A stretch of 64,000 bases of DNA from NCBI RefSeq assembly GCF_011075055.1, contig NC_058140.1:15439945-15503944 (forward strand), written 5' to 3'. The notes beneath the pieces were generated by a model. It searched no databases, was not told where the DNA came from, and saw only the letters and a list, made by a program, of their open reading frames with translations. Shown here piece after piece: positions 35,284-46,643 of the stretch (position 1 is its first letter; each line of letters starts with the position of its first letter). This DNA comes from Mangifera indica. Taxonomy: Eukaryota > Streptophyta > Magnoliopsida > Sapindales > Anacardiaceae. The position numbers were made by a program, and so were the translations under genes.

Positions 35284-37255
35284 TCACATTTGAAAGAACA
35301 GAAGAATAATAAAAAGAAGCAACAAGGAGAAAAGAATAGTGAAAGATGCAGAATGGGCAGTGTTGGGCAGCCTAGGGTAATCATCTGGCAATGGCATAAC
35401 ACATTCATCTCCATTAAACAAAATTCTTCTAGGAAAAGCCCACCCTTCTCTGAAAGTGAAGGTCCCTGGATCTTTATGTAGTAACATTTCCGTTTGTACG
35501 TTCCCTTTATCGCCTGCTTCGAGTAACACATCATTATACTCTCGAATCCCCCAAAGCATCCCGCTATCATCTAAACACATAGATGGTCTCTTCAAATCCA
35601 CCTTTATACATATATTTGAATCAGTCAATTGATAGCAAGAAAAGGATTTTGATCTAACTTACTAATGTAACCATATTGATCAAGGGCCCTGTAATTGAAG
35701 CTGAAAACTTGTACCAAACTCTGCAAATTTGGATGCAACACCACCAAATTCCAGTTTGAATAATTTTTCATCACATTAAGATTTGTCACTGTCATTTTAA
35801 CTCTCCAATACTCTCTGTAACTCTGTTTCACATGCCAGTGGACTCGAATCGGGCACATGTGATGCGAGCATATTACCACAGGCAGAGGCTCTTCATTTGG
35901 ATCATGATTTTGTCGAATCAGAGATGGTGTTTCACCGGACCTGACAGTAGACAAAGATTAGTACTTCTCAACTCAAAGTTTCTATAACAGGAGGAGGTAA
36001 AAAGGGGTAATTAATTACTTGAGACATTTTGTGTGGGATAATTCTTGGCAGTTGCAGCTGCATTTGGGGCAAGGAACAATGGTGTTATTATAGAATGCAG
36101 ATAGAGAAACACAGCATGTTGGGTTTGATGAAGCTAGGAATTGAGAGTATGCACAAGTCACATTCAATGTCCCTACATAAATAAATAAATAAATACACCA
36201 GATATGAACTGGTGTTTCAGTTTACACCAGTGCAAAAACTTAACTTGGCTTGGAAGAAAAGGCTTAACAAAATGAGTCTTACTAAGAGCTTGTGTTCGCC
36301 GTCGACCTCCATCGGTGTAAAACTTACTTGGCGAGACCTCAAATGGCTTTCCACAGGAATAACCAGCAAGGCCAAGAGTGAAATTTTGAGGCATTACAAA
36401 GTCTGAAGACTTAGTAGAGGCTGCAACATTCATCTGAAAAGTGGCACCATACTTGGACATGTCTTGTGTCATGGAAGATAAAACACCTCCTTTGCAACAA
36501 TTAGCAGTCTGCAAATTGTAAGGGGCTCCAGGCATAAGATCAACAATGACAGGAGTCTTTTCACAGCAATAAGGGAGCTGTTTGCCTCTGAATCTTGAGC
36601 AGTTGCCTTGATCTGTGGTCTCGGCGCCCCACATATTCCATATCACCTCGTCGCCCCTCCAAGTCCAACTCATTTTCCAGCCAGGGTGATCTATATGCCG
36701 ATACAATTGGAAGTTGAACAGAGAAATTCTTACCTGCAAAGTTATTTCAACTGAAATTGAACTAAAAACGCAATTTCCTATTAAATCACGCAATCAAATA
36801 ATACCACAAATAAGTTTGTACAGTTGTTTTGTATATATAATATTACTAGCTTTAAACTCAACAACCTCCGCCATCACAAATGAATCTTAAAATATTAATT
36901 CATTTTTTCTCAGCAAGAAGAGTTCTCATGAACCAGAGAGACAAAATGAACCAAAAAAATAAAAATAAAAATAAAGACAAACGAATGAAGAAGACAAAAA
37001 AACAAAAGAGAGAGAAGAGAATTACATCGCTTGTTTCAGAAGTGGACTGCATGAGATCCCATTTTATAGTAATATTGGCATGAGGATCCAATGGATCAAA
37101 CCCATCTGCAAATCACCAACAAAAAATAATCAATAAAATCATTATAAACAAATGCACATTTACAGCATCAAAAAATACTTACATGAAGGTGATATAGAAT
37201 TGATCACAGAATAAAAAAAGATTAAAATAGAAACTACTTTCATCGATCTTTTCAT
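35284..37255 (-). CDS. COBRA-like GPI-anchored protein, copy 2
   Basis: Duplicate of the gene at 24018-25986 with the same six exons: 37183-37255, 37026-37105, 36283-36733, 36019-36172, 35663-35940, 35284-35570, again 440 aa. All splice sites and the frame are intact. I note four amino-acid differences from copy 1: Trp to Leu in the conserved TWNVTC (codon 36165-36167), His to Leu in the GHAGYSC stretch, Gln to Glu and Ile to Val near the C-terminus. The signal peptide, CCVS block and GPI signal are unchanged. Upstream, only about 60 bp of the original 5' flank remains before a deletion, and the UBLCP1 pseudogene end follows within about 640 bp. Expression is therefore doubtful although the coding region is open. 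Confidence 0.9.
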
Positions 37256-37892
37256 CCAAAAACATAAATGGGTTCTCTTTAAAGTCTCTTAAACTAATTA
37301 AACTCAACTTAATTGTTGAATGACCTACTAGAGTTACATGAAATTTTGCATTTCAAGACCAACTTTGAATGGAGCTTCGGGGCCATGATATTAAACAAAA
37401 TCAACAGGGTTTACTGTTATTTTAATAGCAAAATTATGCATAGAAATTTTTTTTTTTTTTGGGTAATCCAAACAAGCAATATAGTTAAACCCTATAAATG
37501 AATCCATAACACAGAACTTAAATATTTTTACAAAATTTATAGGCATCAGGAGTCAATAGTCAAGCTTGAAAATTAAGATGCAATTGCAGTCATTTAAATA
37601 CCCAGAAGAGATGCAAAGAGAAGCCTCAACTTTAGCAGCAATTCCAGGAGGATCTGCATTAACATCCTTCGAAAGAACTAGCTGCAAAGTTGAAAATCTG
37701 TTAAAAGTTACAGCTTTTTTTTTTTTTAAGGTTCTGTCCATTAAAAGTTTTGATGAAGTGAGCATTTTCGACACTAATTGAGGGAAAGCAAAGCTCAGCA
37801 TAAATTCAGAGAATAACACTAATACTGCATAAACATACCTCAAAAAGATAGTGATAGTAATATTTTGAAATTTTAAAGCTTGATAATAACTC

Positions 37893-40800
37893 TCATGCCT
37901 GCCTACGTCTTTTGGTGTTATCCTTGATAAAATTTTCCCAGTTACTGTGATCAAGGGAGCTCAGGTCATCAAGATCTGCAATGGCTAGCAGATATTGTGT
38001 AAGTTTCACAAGCTCCTGGTCACTGTCTCGATTTGCATGAGCCTTCCTGAATGGCCTGATCGTCAAACCATTTTGTGGATTTAACACAAAATTCCTCCGT
38101 AGATCGTCAAACATTATGGTGTTTTGGGAACTATAAAACTGCAAATAGTTCAAAAACACATTACTGACTACATGAAAGAAAGGAACCCACTTTCTTCAGA
38201 GCATCTGACGCTTCTCATACCTCAGGAAACTGAGCCCAAATCAAGCCAAGTGGCTTGCAATCGAAAATTTTACGAGAATCTGATTGAACTGTGATCATAG
38301 CTAAATGGTCGAGAAGTGCTGTGATTTTGTAGTTTGGATTATTGAGGACCCCAAGCTCTCCCATCTTCAGCTCAACCCACTTCATGCTGCAGAAAGGCAA
38401 CTTATATAAACTTCTAAGACAAGATATGTATGGTTTCCAAAAACCAGAGTTTATAAACAGAGACAACCAACAAAAGTTTCCCAACTGGTGTGTTTTAGAA
38501 TAAAGTCTGTACTAACTTTTATGCCTAGGGAGGGCTGTCAAATTTAAGAAACATTTCAATAAACAAAAAAAAAATGGAGAGATAATTTTAACCAAAGCCC
38601 AGAAATGCATGTCTCAAACAGATCATCTCCAGATCTTTCAGAAACATGGTCTTGAAAAAAGAATAAGAATAAAGAGATGAGCGAAAGTGTAACCTGGTTG
38701 CAGACCATATCATGATGTCATACTCAGCATAGGCAGCAGTGAGAAACTCATGAAGATCTGCAAATACAACAACGAACTTAACTGTCAGAGAACATAAGAA
38801 GAAGTTAAGGTACATACTAGCTGTGAAAAAGGTCTTACAAGGCCTCATAAGTTGAAGTGGATTCTCTGCTGGGGACCGGTGATCAAATAAAGTATAATCG
38901 ATATCCAAAACTAGCAGTTTCTTTCCTTCACGGCATGGTGCTCTTAGTTTAATCCACAATAAACACAGTTAAAAGAAGCAAAGACACCAAGCCACGTGAT
39001 AAAGCAAGCAATGAATCTACTACATATGATTTCTTATATCCACATGAGTGACTGTGACATCAAGCATCAAGCAATATCTATTTGTGGGCATACCTTGTAA
39101 TTTACCCAGGTAAAGATAAGAAAGATGTTGGTGATGAAAACATTAAGTAAAATAACAACAATTAGAAATGCAAGATAGAAATACTAATATAAATTAGCAA
39201 AAGACTGCAAGAGAAATGCTCATAATGTGCTATGAATCAGAATAGTATTAAAAATTCGGGCAATTTTAATTGGTTCATACATTAAACAACTAAATTAACT
39301 AAGTGACAAAACAATATCAATCAAGGACACTCGAGAGTAGGAATACTAAATAACCAAAGCTAGAAAAAGTAAAAATCTAAATGCCCTCAACCCCTACAAC
39401 AACCAATTTTATCACATCAAACTCTATCTAGTTGTACTAAACACATTATAAAAGCACCCTGATCGTCTCAACAAAAGAAAAAGGATATAAGAAACTGAGC
39501 CTGTTATTAATGTTTATGGTCCTGCTTAGATGTTCAAAACAACAAATATAAAATAGAAATTGGAATGTGGCCCAATGCTAAAGACCAATACACAGTTATA
39601 ACTGTAAAACCAGTTAAGCTCCATGTAAGGAATAATAACCATAGCCAATATTCATCAATTCTGGAAGATATGTGTCAGGAGCTCTAACTTGCTGAAACTA
39701 CAAACAGAACCAATTAATATCATATGAAAATACAAATACAAAGAAAGAAAGAACAAAAGAAAAAAAATGTGTCCACAATTGTCCACATCCGGTTCAACAT
39801 GTTAATTAGAACATCCATTTTAATGCCCAGTCAACTGTATTCAGTAGCATTACTACTCTAATGACTAAAGGTTTTTAAGTACATACAATATTTGCAACAC
39901 ATACCAATTATCTAGAGCACTTATGTGATAAATATTCTAAAGAGATTTATCTAAGTTCTATATTGTCTATGCAAGAGTTCTCAGAAGATTTAATACATGG
40001 ACTCAAATACACATCATAAATCAACAACAGAATACTATGGTTTGATAAGTAGAATGACAAGAACTATCCCAATTCCTCACTTTAAAACACAGAAAAAAAT
40101 TAGAAGAAAAGAAAAAGAAAAGGTTGTATGAACAACAACAATGAAAGGTTATACAGCTTCCAAAGAACAGAAAGAAAGATAATGATGGTCCAGCCAAGAA
40201 TTAACTTCATAAAGATTTCTTTTCGCATCTTAATATAATTTCTCAACAAAAACTTAGTATATTTGCATGTGCATCAATCATAACCACCTCAAACAAACAT
40301 TAGGTCACTATTCCTTCACAGAATAAAAGATGAAACAACTGACCTTGTATTGATTCACACGTCTCCTCAATTTCTGCTGATTAACTTCTTTATCCTTAAT
40401 GTCAACAGCTTCTTATTGCCCAAATTCAAAATCATCAATAATTTCTGGAGATTCTACTGGATCCACAAGTATTTCATCTTCAACAGTACTGGAAGTTCAA
40501 TTGAATATAATGTCAATTATAAACAACACATTCAGAGAAAGGAATAAAGGGGTCAAATGCTAGAACTAGAGTGAACTTCTTAAAAGCAAAACTCAGAAAA
40601 GATAAACATATATTATGACAAATTTGTTAGTTACTGTAATGGTGCTCATTCTCTTCAGATACTAGAAGTACATAGACATCAACTGTAACCTCTGATACAA
40701 TGTAAGCCAAATACTGGGCAATGTATCCTCGGAAGTTCAATACAGCTAAAACCAATTTAATTGAGCTATTTTTCATTTTTAAACACAATGGTAGAATATA

Positions 40801-42691
40801 GTTATCCAAATTGCCGTCTTTTTCCCTTTATTTTTTTAAATAATCACAATTCCTAAAATGTCCTGCACTGTGTTCGAAGTTGCAAACTGATACCACACTC
40901 TGAAACCTATAATAATAATTTAAAAACTCATGGGATAAAATAGCCTAGGTAGGTGACCCATCTACGACAATGAGTGCCCTATGCAGATTAATCTAAATTA
41001 AGTATTATTTCAATCTAAAGGTTTAATTTGAACACCAAAACCAATTCCCATAGCTGCTTTCTCACAATAGAGACGACCTCTCTACAATAGAAGCCATTGA
41101 CCCTTATGTGACAGACACAATACTGAAATGAGTTGAATCAGAACCGACTGATATGAAGAGTCCACAATTATCCCAAAACGAATTGTCTCAAGCAGGAGAA
41201 ATTCGTGCAAGGTGCAAGCATAGCTGTTGAGTCCATGCCAAACCTCTAGCCAAACAAGGTAGCAATTTTATTTTAGGCCAAACGACTATTTCCCACCCAA
41301 GGTTTGATGTTTTCTCAAAAGTCCCCCCTTTAACTATGGAAACACCAAACACTCACCCATGGCCGGTTAGATTTAACCAAACTCTAACGCCTGAAAATTT
41401 TATCTCCTTTTGCCCCCCTAAACTTTAAAAACTAAAATTTTCCCCTAGCTTAAGTTTTAAAAAATGGCAGTTTCTTTCGTCTTCCCCGACAAAGTTTTTC
41501 GTCTCCCAAGGCCAAGCCGACGCCGATTGAGCCTCCAAATGGGAGGAAAACATTCGCCGGAAGGAGAGGCTGCTTCGGGAGGGAGAGGCCGTCGGCAATG
41601 GAGCCGGAACGGTCGCCGGAGATTTCAAAACCAAACCCTAGGGTGAAACTGCCATTTTTTAAAACTTAGGCTGGAGGAAAATTTTAGTTTTTAAAGTTTA
41701 GGGGGGTACAATTAGATTTTATTTTAATTTATTTTTAATATTATAGCAAAAATGACGATTTTACCCCTACCACCGTTAGGGTTTGGTTAAATCTAACCGG
41801 TCATGTGTGGGTGTTTAGTGTTTCCATAGTTAAAGGAGGGACTTTTGAGAAAACATCAAACCTTGGGTGGGAAATAGTCGTTTGGCCTTTATTTTATCCA
41901 AAGATAAACAAAGCTTTATACATGAAGTTGCAGCAAAATTCTCTCTACATAACTTGTGAAAGCTTTATTAATAATCAATGTTGCTCCTAACTCAGTAACC
42001 TGCCACGAATATAAAGAAAAATTTTTGAACCAATTCCATTTGTCCCCAACATCCATGGCTTCTTCCATTAGCATTTTTTCTAATAGACTCCAATAGGCAC
42101 AAATTTGTTCAGTTAATGCCATAAAAAATGAATTCCAAATCAAAGTTGCAATAATAATGCCAGAATGCCATAAAGTCAATTCAACTTATAAAAAACTAAG
42201 TTTTCAACTTAAAAATCAATCTTTTTTTCTCTTGAATAACTCCAGTCCTATAATCAAAACAACATAACAACCGAATCCTTATATATAATAAAACCAAGTT
42301 ATCCTTTTTTTGTCATTACAAAATAAGATCCTAATTGCTAACAAAATAAAGAAATAAAATAAACCCAATTACCATAAGCTTTAATCCACCAATTCCTCAC
42401 ATAAAAAACACAAGCATTTCGATGGACCAATTCACAGAAAGCTAAGAAAATAAACAGAATTCAACGCACTATTAAAAAAAAAAACCCAAACACAATCAAA
42501 AAAGAGAAACAAACCCAATCATGGTCATCTTAAGAGAGGCCTTAAGGGGAAGTTGGGAGAGCAAAACAGAGTCATCGGCAAGTTTGTTTCCGACTTTTGG
42601 GTAAAGAAGCTTCTGTCTTTTGGGCAAGACATTATTTAGCTCACAGATTCGACGTTTCAACTCGGCCACAGAGTCGTCGCCACAGACTCGG
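37893..42691 (-). pseudogene. UBLCP1 pseudogene (duplicate copy)
   Basis: Remains of the duplicated CTD phosphatase gene, exons at 42515-42691 (first exon cut short), 40344-40488, 38839-38953, 38694-38757, 38221-38386 and 37893-38138. Three independent defects are visible. The first exon is fused at 42691 to DNA from the B3-like upstream region, so the start codon, the first 31 codons or so and the promoter are gone. In exon 2 a GAA codon has become TAA (40413-40415). The acceptor of exon 3 has changed from AG to GG (next to 38953). The catalytic LDIDYTLFD sequence and later exons are otherwise preserved, so inactivation looks recent. The intron before exon 1 also carries the MITE at 41276-41887. 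Confidence 0.93.
41276..41887. mobile_element. Mutator-type MITE in unit 2 (612 bp)
   Basis: Long terminal inverted repeats start GGCCAAACGACTATTTCCCA at both ends. A perfect 9-bp target duplication TTTATTTTA lies at 41267-41275 and 41888-41896. The empty site is seen in unit 1 as one TTTATTTTA (30820-30835 area), proving insertion after the duplication. Nine-base duplications with long inverted repeats fit MULE-derived elements. The interior contains one arm of the GC-rich segment seen twice in the element at 51912-52753. Confidence 0.93.
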
Positions 42692-43177
42692 ATTAAAATC
42701 CATAAGTGGTTATTGTAGGTATTTTGGACAAAATTTAAGCCAATAAAGCCACCAAGTGAAATAGTTTGGCTTAGGACGAAAACGAGTAGTGTGTGGTCTG
42801 ATAATCAAAGTGTTAGGCTGTTTGTCTTTTGCACCTTTGGTCAACCAAACCGATGGCAAATTAGCCGTAAGTTTGGGTTCGCTTAGACTAGAAGTTGCGT
42901 ATCGTGTGCTGCATGCAAACAGCCAGTAGGTAACTCGCTTTATTAAGTGAAAGTGACCATGTAGAGCAAAGCTAAGGCCGGTTTCGACGAAAAGATTCTC
43001 AAATGATACATAAAAGGTTGACTACTAGACGTCTTGTTTAATTTCATGGAATCAGCAGTGAAACTCTCCTGAATCAACATAAAATCCCTTTAAACAACAT
43101 GTATATATATGTGTACATCCATATCTTTGAACTTAAAGCTATCAAAGAATCAAACCAAATTCACAAAATCATCAGCC

Positions 43178-43540
43178 ATGGCAACACTCTTTTCGAAGCT
43201 CGTTAGTGAAATCGATATAACGAGAATCTTATCGATCCCAGCAAATGCATATGCAATGGGTCGACTAAATTTTGAAGAAAACGTTTTGATGGATATGCAT
43301 GTTGAGGATGACTGCGGGAAAATGTGGATGTTTGGTTGCTGGATTCAGAAGAATGACGATGGGGGATGCGCTCTTTGTGTGGATTGGCTTGAATTTGTGA
43401 GGCATAAAGATGTTAGAGTTGGTGATAAAGTTTTGTTGATTGAAGAAATTGAGGACCAAGCTATGCGAAGAAAGATTAAGATTGAAGTGAAAAGGAAGAT
43501 CAGATTATTTGGCCAAGATATATGGGCTGATGTCAAATGA
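43178..43540 (+). CDS. Small B3-domain-like protein, copy 2
   Basis: Duplicate of the gene at 34381-34743, also 120 aa and open. The B3-like blocks are kept (CGKMWMFGCW, WLEFVRHKDVRVGDKVLLI) and the last 54 residues or so are identical. Nine residues differ, all in the first 66: N7K, A12I, W19S, G34E, E48K, K49M, L57Q, G60D, V66L. Only three of the coding changes I counted are silent. An alternative start 69 bp upstream (MCTSISLN...) is in frame, but MATLF is shared with copy 1 and preferred. Unlike UBLCP1 and COBRA-like copy 2, its near upstream DNA was duplicated with it. Confidence 0.65.
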   Translation: MATLFSKLVSEIDITRILSIPANAYAMGRLNFEENVLMDMHVEDDCGKMWMFGCWIQKNDDGGCALCVDWLEFVRHKDVRVGDKVLLIEEIEDQAMRRKIKIEVKRKIRLFGQDIWADVK

Positions 43541-43546
43541 TCAAAT

Positions 43547-44699
43547 GATTTGTACGTAAATTTAATACAATAAAATTATGTATATTTATTTATTATCATA
43601 TGATTGGATAAATTTAAATTAAAAATAAAATAATATTCAGTCATTTGATGATATATATAAATATATTTATATATTTATATATTCAAAATAAATATATATA
43701 ATATTATACAATTTAATATCATTTGGTTTAGCCTCCCCTAAAGAAAAGGTTCAGTGATTTTACTTAGGGTTGTTCTATTTAAAGTTATTTTTTCCTTTCT
43801 AGTTTAGTTTAAGATGATTTCATTTTAATGAAATAAGTTTGATTATCTTTCTGTATAAGACTTTTTTATAAAATATTTTTTGTTTGATTCATTCAAGGGT
43901 TGTACAAGTTCCATTTATAATAATTCTATATACATATATATAAAAAAAAAATTAACAAAACTGATGAAATATTAAAATTTTTTAAAAAATGTTATGGATT
44001 CGAATTTCTAACATATTTATAAAATTTTCTAATTAATTCGTTACAAAAAAAAAATCTATTATATATATATAATTAATATCAATTTAAATATCAATAATAA
44101 TATGTATTAACTTTCTAAGAAAGTTAACAATAATTTTCTCTTTTTTTTTTCTTTTTCTTTTTTAATATCCACTTCATTCATATTTATTATTATGTTTTAT
44201 TACAATATTATTTGGTTTCACCAATGTTCTATATGATCATTTAACAGCTTTATTTTCTGTATTCAAAGCAAGCGAATGATAAATATATTGTGGTATAACT
44301 TACATTCAAAAAATTAGTTTACTCGAAGTTCTCATATTGATAGACAACAATTTCATCTAACTGATTTATTTGATTAAGTAATTTTAAAGTAATAAAAAAA
44401 ATTAAACAATTATATTATACTTAACACCTAATTATCTAATAATTCAAGATCAACTTTTTTATTTAATTATCAAAATATATAGTTGGAAAAAAAGAAAAAG
44501 TTAATATGAAACGAAACATCAGTAAAATTAAAGAAATATTAGAAATCAAGCGCTGCCTCCCATTACAGTTCACCTTACTGTGTATAATCCAAGATTTTTC
44601 AGTTTGATTTGATAAAGTTATTTTGAGGACTTGAGAGCAAGGAGAGGCAACCAGAAAAGAAGATAATGGCTTAGAGGCTGCCATGTGGGAGCAATATCT
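43547..44699. other. AT-rich intergenic DNA
   Basis: Very AT-rich sequence between the duplication and LHCA3. I see no gene or element with definable ends. Confidence 0.5.
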
Positions 44700-44716
44700 C
44701 TTATCTCCACGTGGGC
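44700..44716 (+). promoter_or_regulatory. I-box plus G-box light-response unit of LHCA3
   Basis: CTTATC (inverse of GATAAG, I-box) is followed directly by CCACGTGG (G-box, 44707-44714), about 210 bp upstream of the LHCA3 ATG. Paired G-box/I-box elements are classic in light-regulated photosynthesis promoters. A second ACGT core (CCCACGTT) is near 44817. Confidence 0.6.
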
Positions 44717-44921
44717 ATTCCTTGTTGGGCAATCAGATCCCAACCTAATCTAAAACTTGGCCCATCTCTAACATCTACCAAGATTTCCAAGCCCAAAATT
44801 TGTGGCATAGATTGGCCCACGTTATGTTGCCTTTGTCTATTGTGCAACTCAAACCTACACTTATTCTTGAGACCCTTAATCATCACAACACACTCTTTGT
44901 GGAGAAAAGAAACACCAAGTA

Positions 44922-46011
44922 ATGGCAACACAAGCTCTTCTTTCATCATCTCTTGCTTCCTCTGTTGAGACTGCTAGGCAAATTCTAGGAGCAAGATCCC
45001 TTCAATCCCCAATTGGGTCCTCAAGAAAAACATCCTTTGTTGTTAGGGCAGCCTCTACTCCCCCTGTTAAGGTACCTTATTTTCATTTTTCAAGTATTTT
45101 CATTAACCTTTTGTTATCATATTTGTTTTCACTAAGATTTAATCTACATATTTCTAGGCTGATTAGATAAGAAGCTTTGTTTGCTTAAATAAGCATCTTA
45201 ACATAACACCTCTCTTGAAATTTCTAAGAACTTTGGTTTGGTTGATTTTTTCAGCAAGGAGCTGACAGACCCTTGTGGTTTGCTTCCAGACAAAGCCTTT
45301 CATACTTGGATGGCAGGTAAAATTTCCTCTAAAATCTAAATATGATTAACCTTATGAGCCTGGAGTCTAACAACTCTTAAATTTTAATGGTGCAGCCTGC
45401 CAGGAGACTACGGGTTTGACCCACTTGGACTTTCGGACCCAGAAGGCGCAGGAGTGTTTTTTGAGCCCAAATGGCTAGCCTATGGAGAGGTCATTAACGG
45501 GCGGTATGCCATGTTGGGTGCAGTTGGCGCTATTGCACCAGAAATTCTTGGTAAAGCTGGTCTTATTCCACCAGAGACAGCTCTCCCTTGGTTCAAAACA
45601 GGTGTGATACCACCAGCTGGAACATATGACTATTGGGCTGACCCATACACACTCTTTGTTCTGGAAATGGGTCTCATGGGCTTCGCCGAACACAGAAGAT
45701 ATCAGGACTGGGCCAATCCCGGATGCCTGTCCAAGCAATATTTCTTGGGACTTGAGAAATATTTTGTTGGGACTGGAAATCCGATCTACCCGGGAGGCCC
45801 ATTGTTTAACCCTCTAGGCCTTGGGAAAGATGAGAAGTCAATGAAGGATTTGAGGCTCAAGGAAGTGAAGAACGGAAGATTGGCAATGCTGGCAATTTTG
45901 GGATACTTCATTCAAGGGCTTGTTACAGGAGTTGGGCCATACCAAAACCTGTTGGATCACTTGGCTGATCCTGTCCACAACAACCTACTGACTAGCCTTA
46001 AATTCCACTAG
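44922..46011 (+). CDS. LHCA3: LHCA3, photosystem I light-harvesting protein
   Basis: Chloroplast thylakoid chlorophyll a/b-binding protein of the LHCI belt. Exons 44922-45071, 45255-45316 and 45396-46011 give 275 aa. The first 45 or so residues ([16 protein letters not shown]..., Ser/Arg-rich, no acids early) form a transit peptide. The mature part begins [20 protein letters not shown] and has the three LHC helices: [16 protein letters not shown] (helix B), [20 protein letters not shown] (helix C), and [16 protein letters not shown] (helix A), ending LLTSLKFH. Residue 105 is Asn where most LHC proteins have His; known work links this Asn to far-red chlorophylls in Lhca3 and Lhca4. Conservation across exon junctions is clean. 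A G-box/I-box lies upstream. Orthology is very secure. Confidence 0.97.
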
Positions 46012-46643
46012 AGAGTTTGCTTGTTTAATCCTTGGAATCATCCAAGTCACCCCATCTTTATTGCCATGGCTCCTTTGTCTTGTAAAATCATGTGAAAAGT
46101 TATTGTAATTCTGCAGAAATGACATGTTAATTGCCAAACAAAGAGCAGGAGAAACAAATCCAGGAATCCAGTATCAATGTGAGAAAGCTAAAGAGTGTAG
46201 GTGTTAAAAGAAACAGAAAAGCAGTAAAATTGCTAACACGCCAAGAAAATTAGGGGGGAAGGTATGACTTCATGCTCAACAGTCCAATACAGAAACTGAT
46301 ATCTCAGATTTGTCAACTTCAATTAGCAGTCTTATGCGTAAACAAACTGCTACAAGCAATAATAGTTTTATTATTTTTCACTGGGGGCAAAATTCAGTCA
46401 ATAAGGACAATGAGAAGTGTTCAGTATCAGTAATACACAATTGCATCCATCAACTTAAAAAACAAAAAAAAAAAGGCTCTTTTGGGCATTAAGTAACATG
46501 AGGGAGCGTACGGAAACATACTAAGATCACCCAAAGATGCAAGAAGGATAAAAGAGCCTCTCTGATGTGACATCTAAAGAGTAAAATCTTATCTTTGTGA
46601 GTTTTCACATATTTAGGGCCGGTATCATCTCATACTATGCTGC
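46012..46643. other. Convergent 3' flanks of LHCA3 and EF-Ts
   Basis: LHCA3 3' UTR to roughly 46150, then the 3' flank of minus-strand EF-Ts. No gene is seen. Confidence 0.5.

Larger units (their letters stand above)
34771..43546. repeat. Tandem duplication, unit 2 (rearranged)
   Basis: The second copy of the 23510-34758 block. Relative to unit 1 it lacks about 870 bp upstream of the COBRA-like gene (junction near 37315), lacks about 2.2 kb covering the UBLCP1 start and promoter (junction at 42691), and carries a 612-bp MITE plus 9-bp target duplication (41276-41896). These three changes account for the length difference of about 2.47 kb. Similarity ends near 43546, after the B3-like gene. 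Confidence 0.93.
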
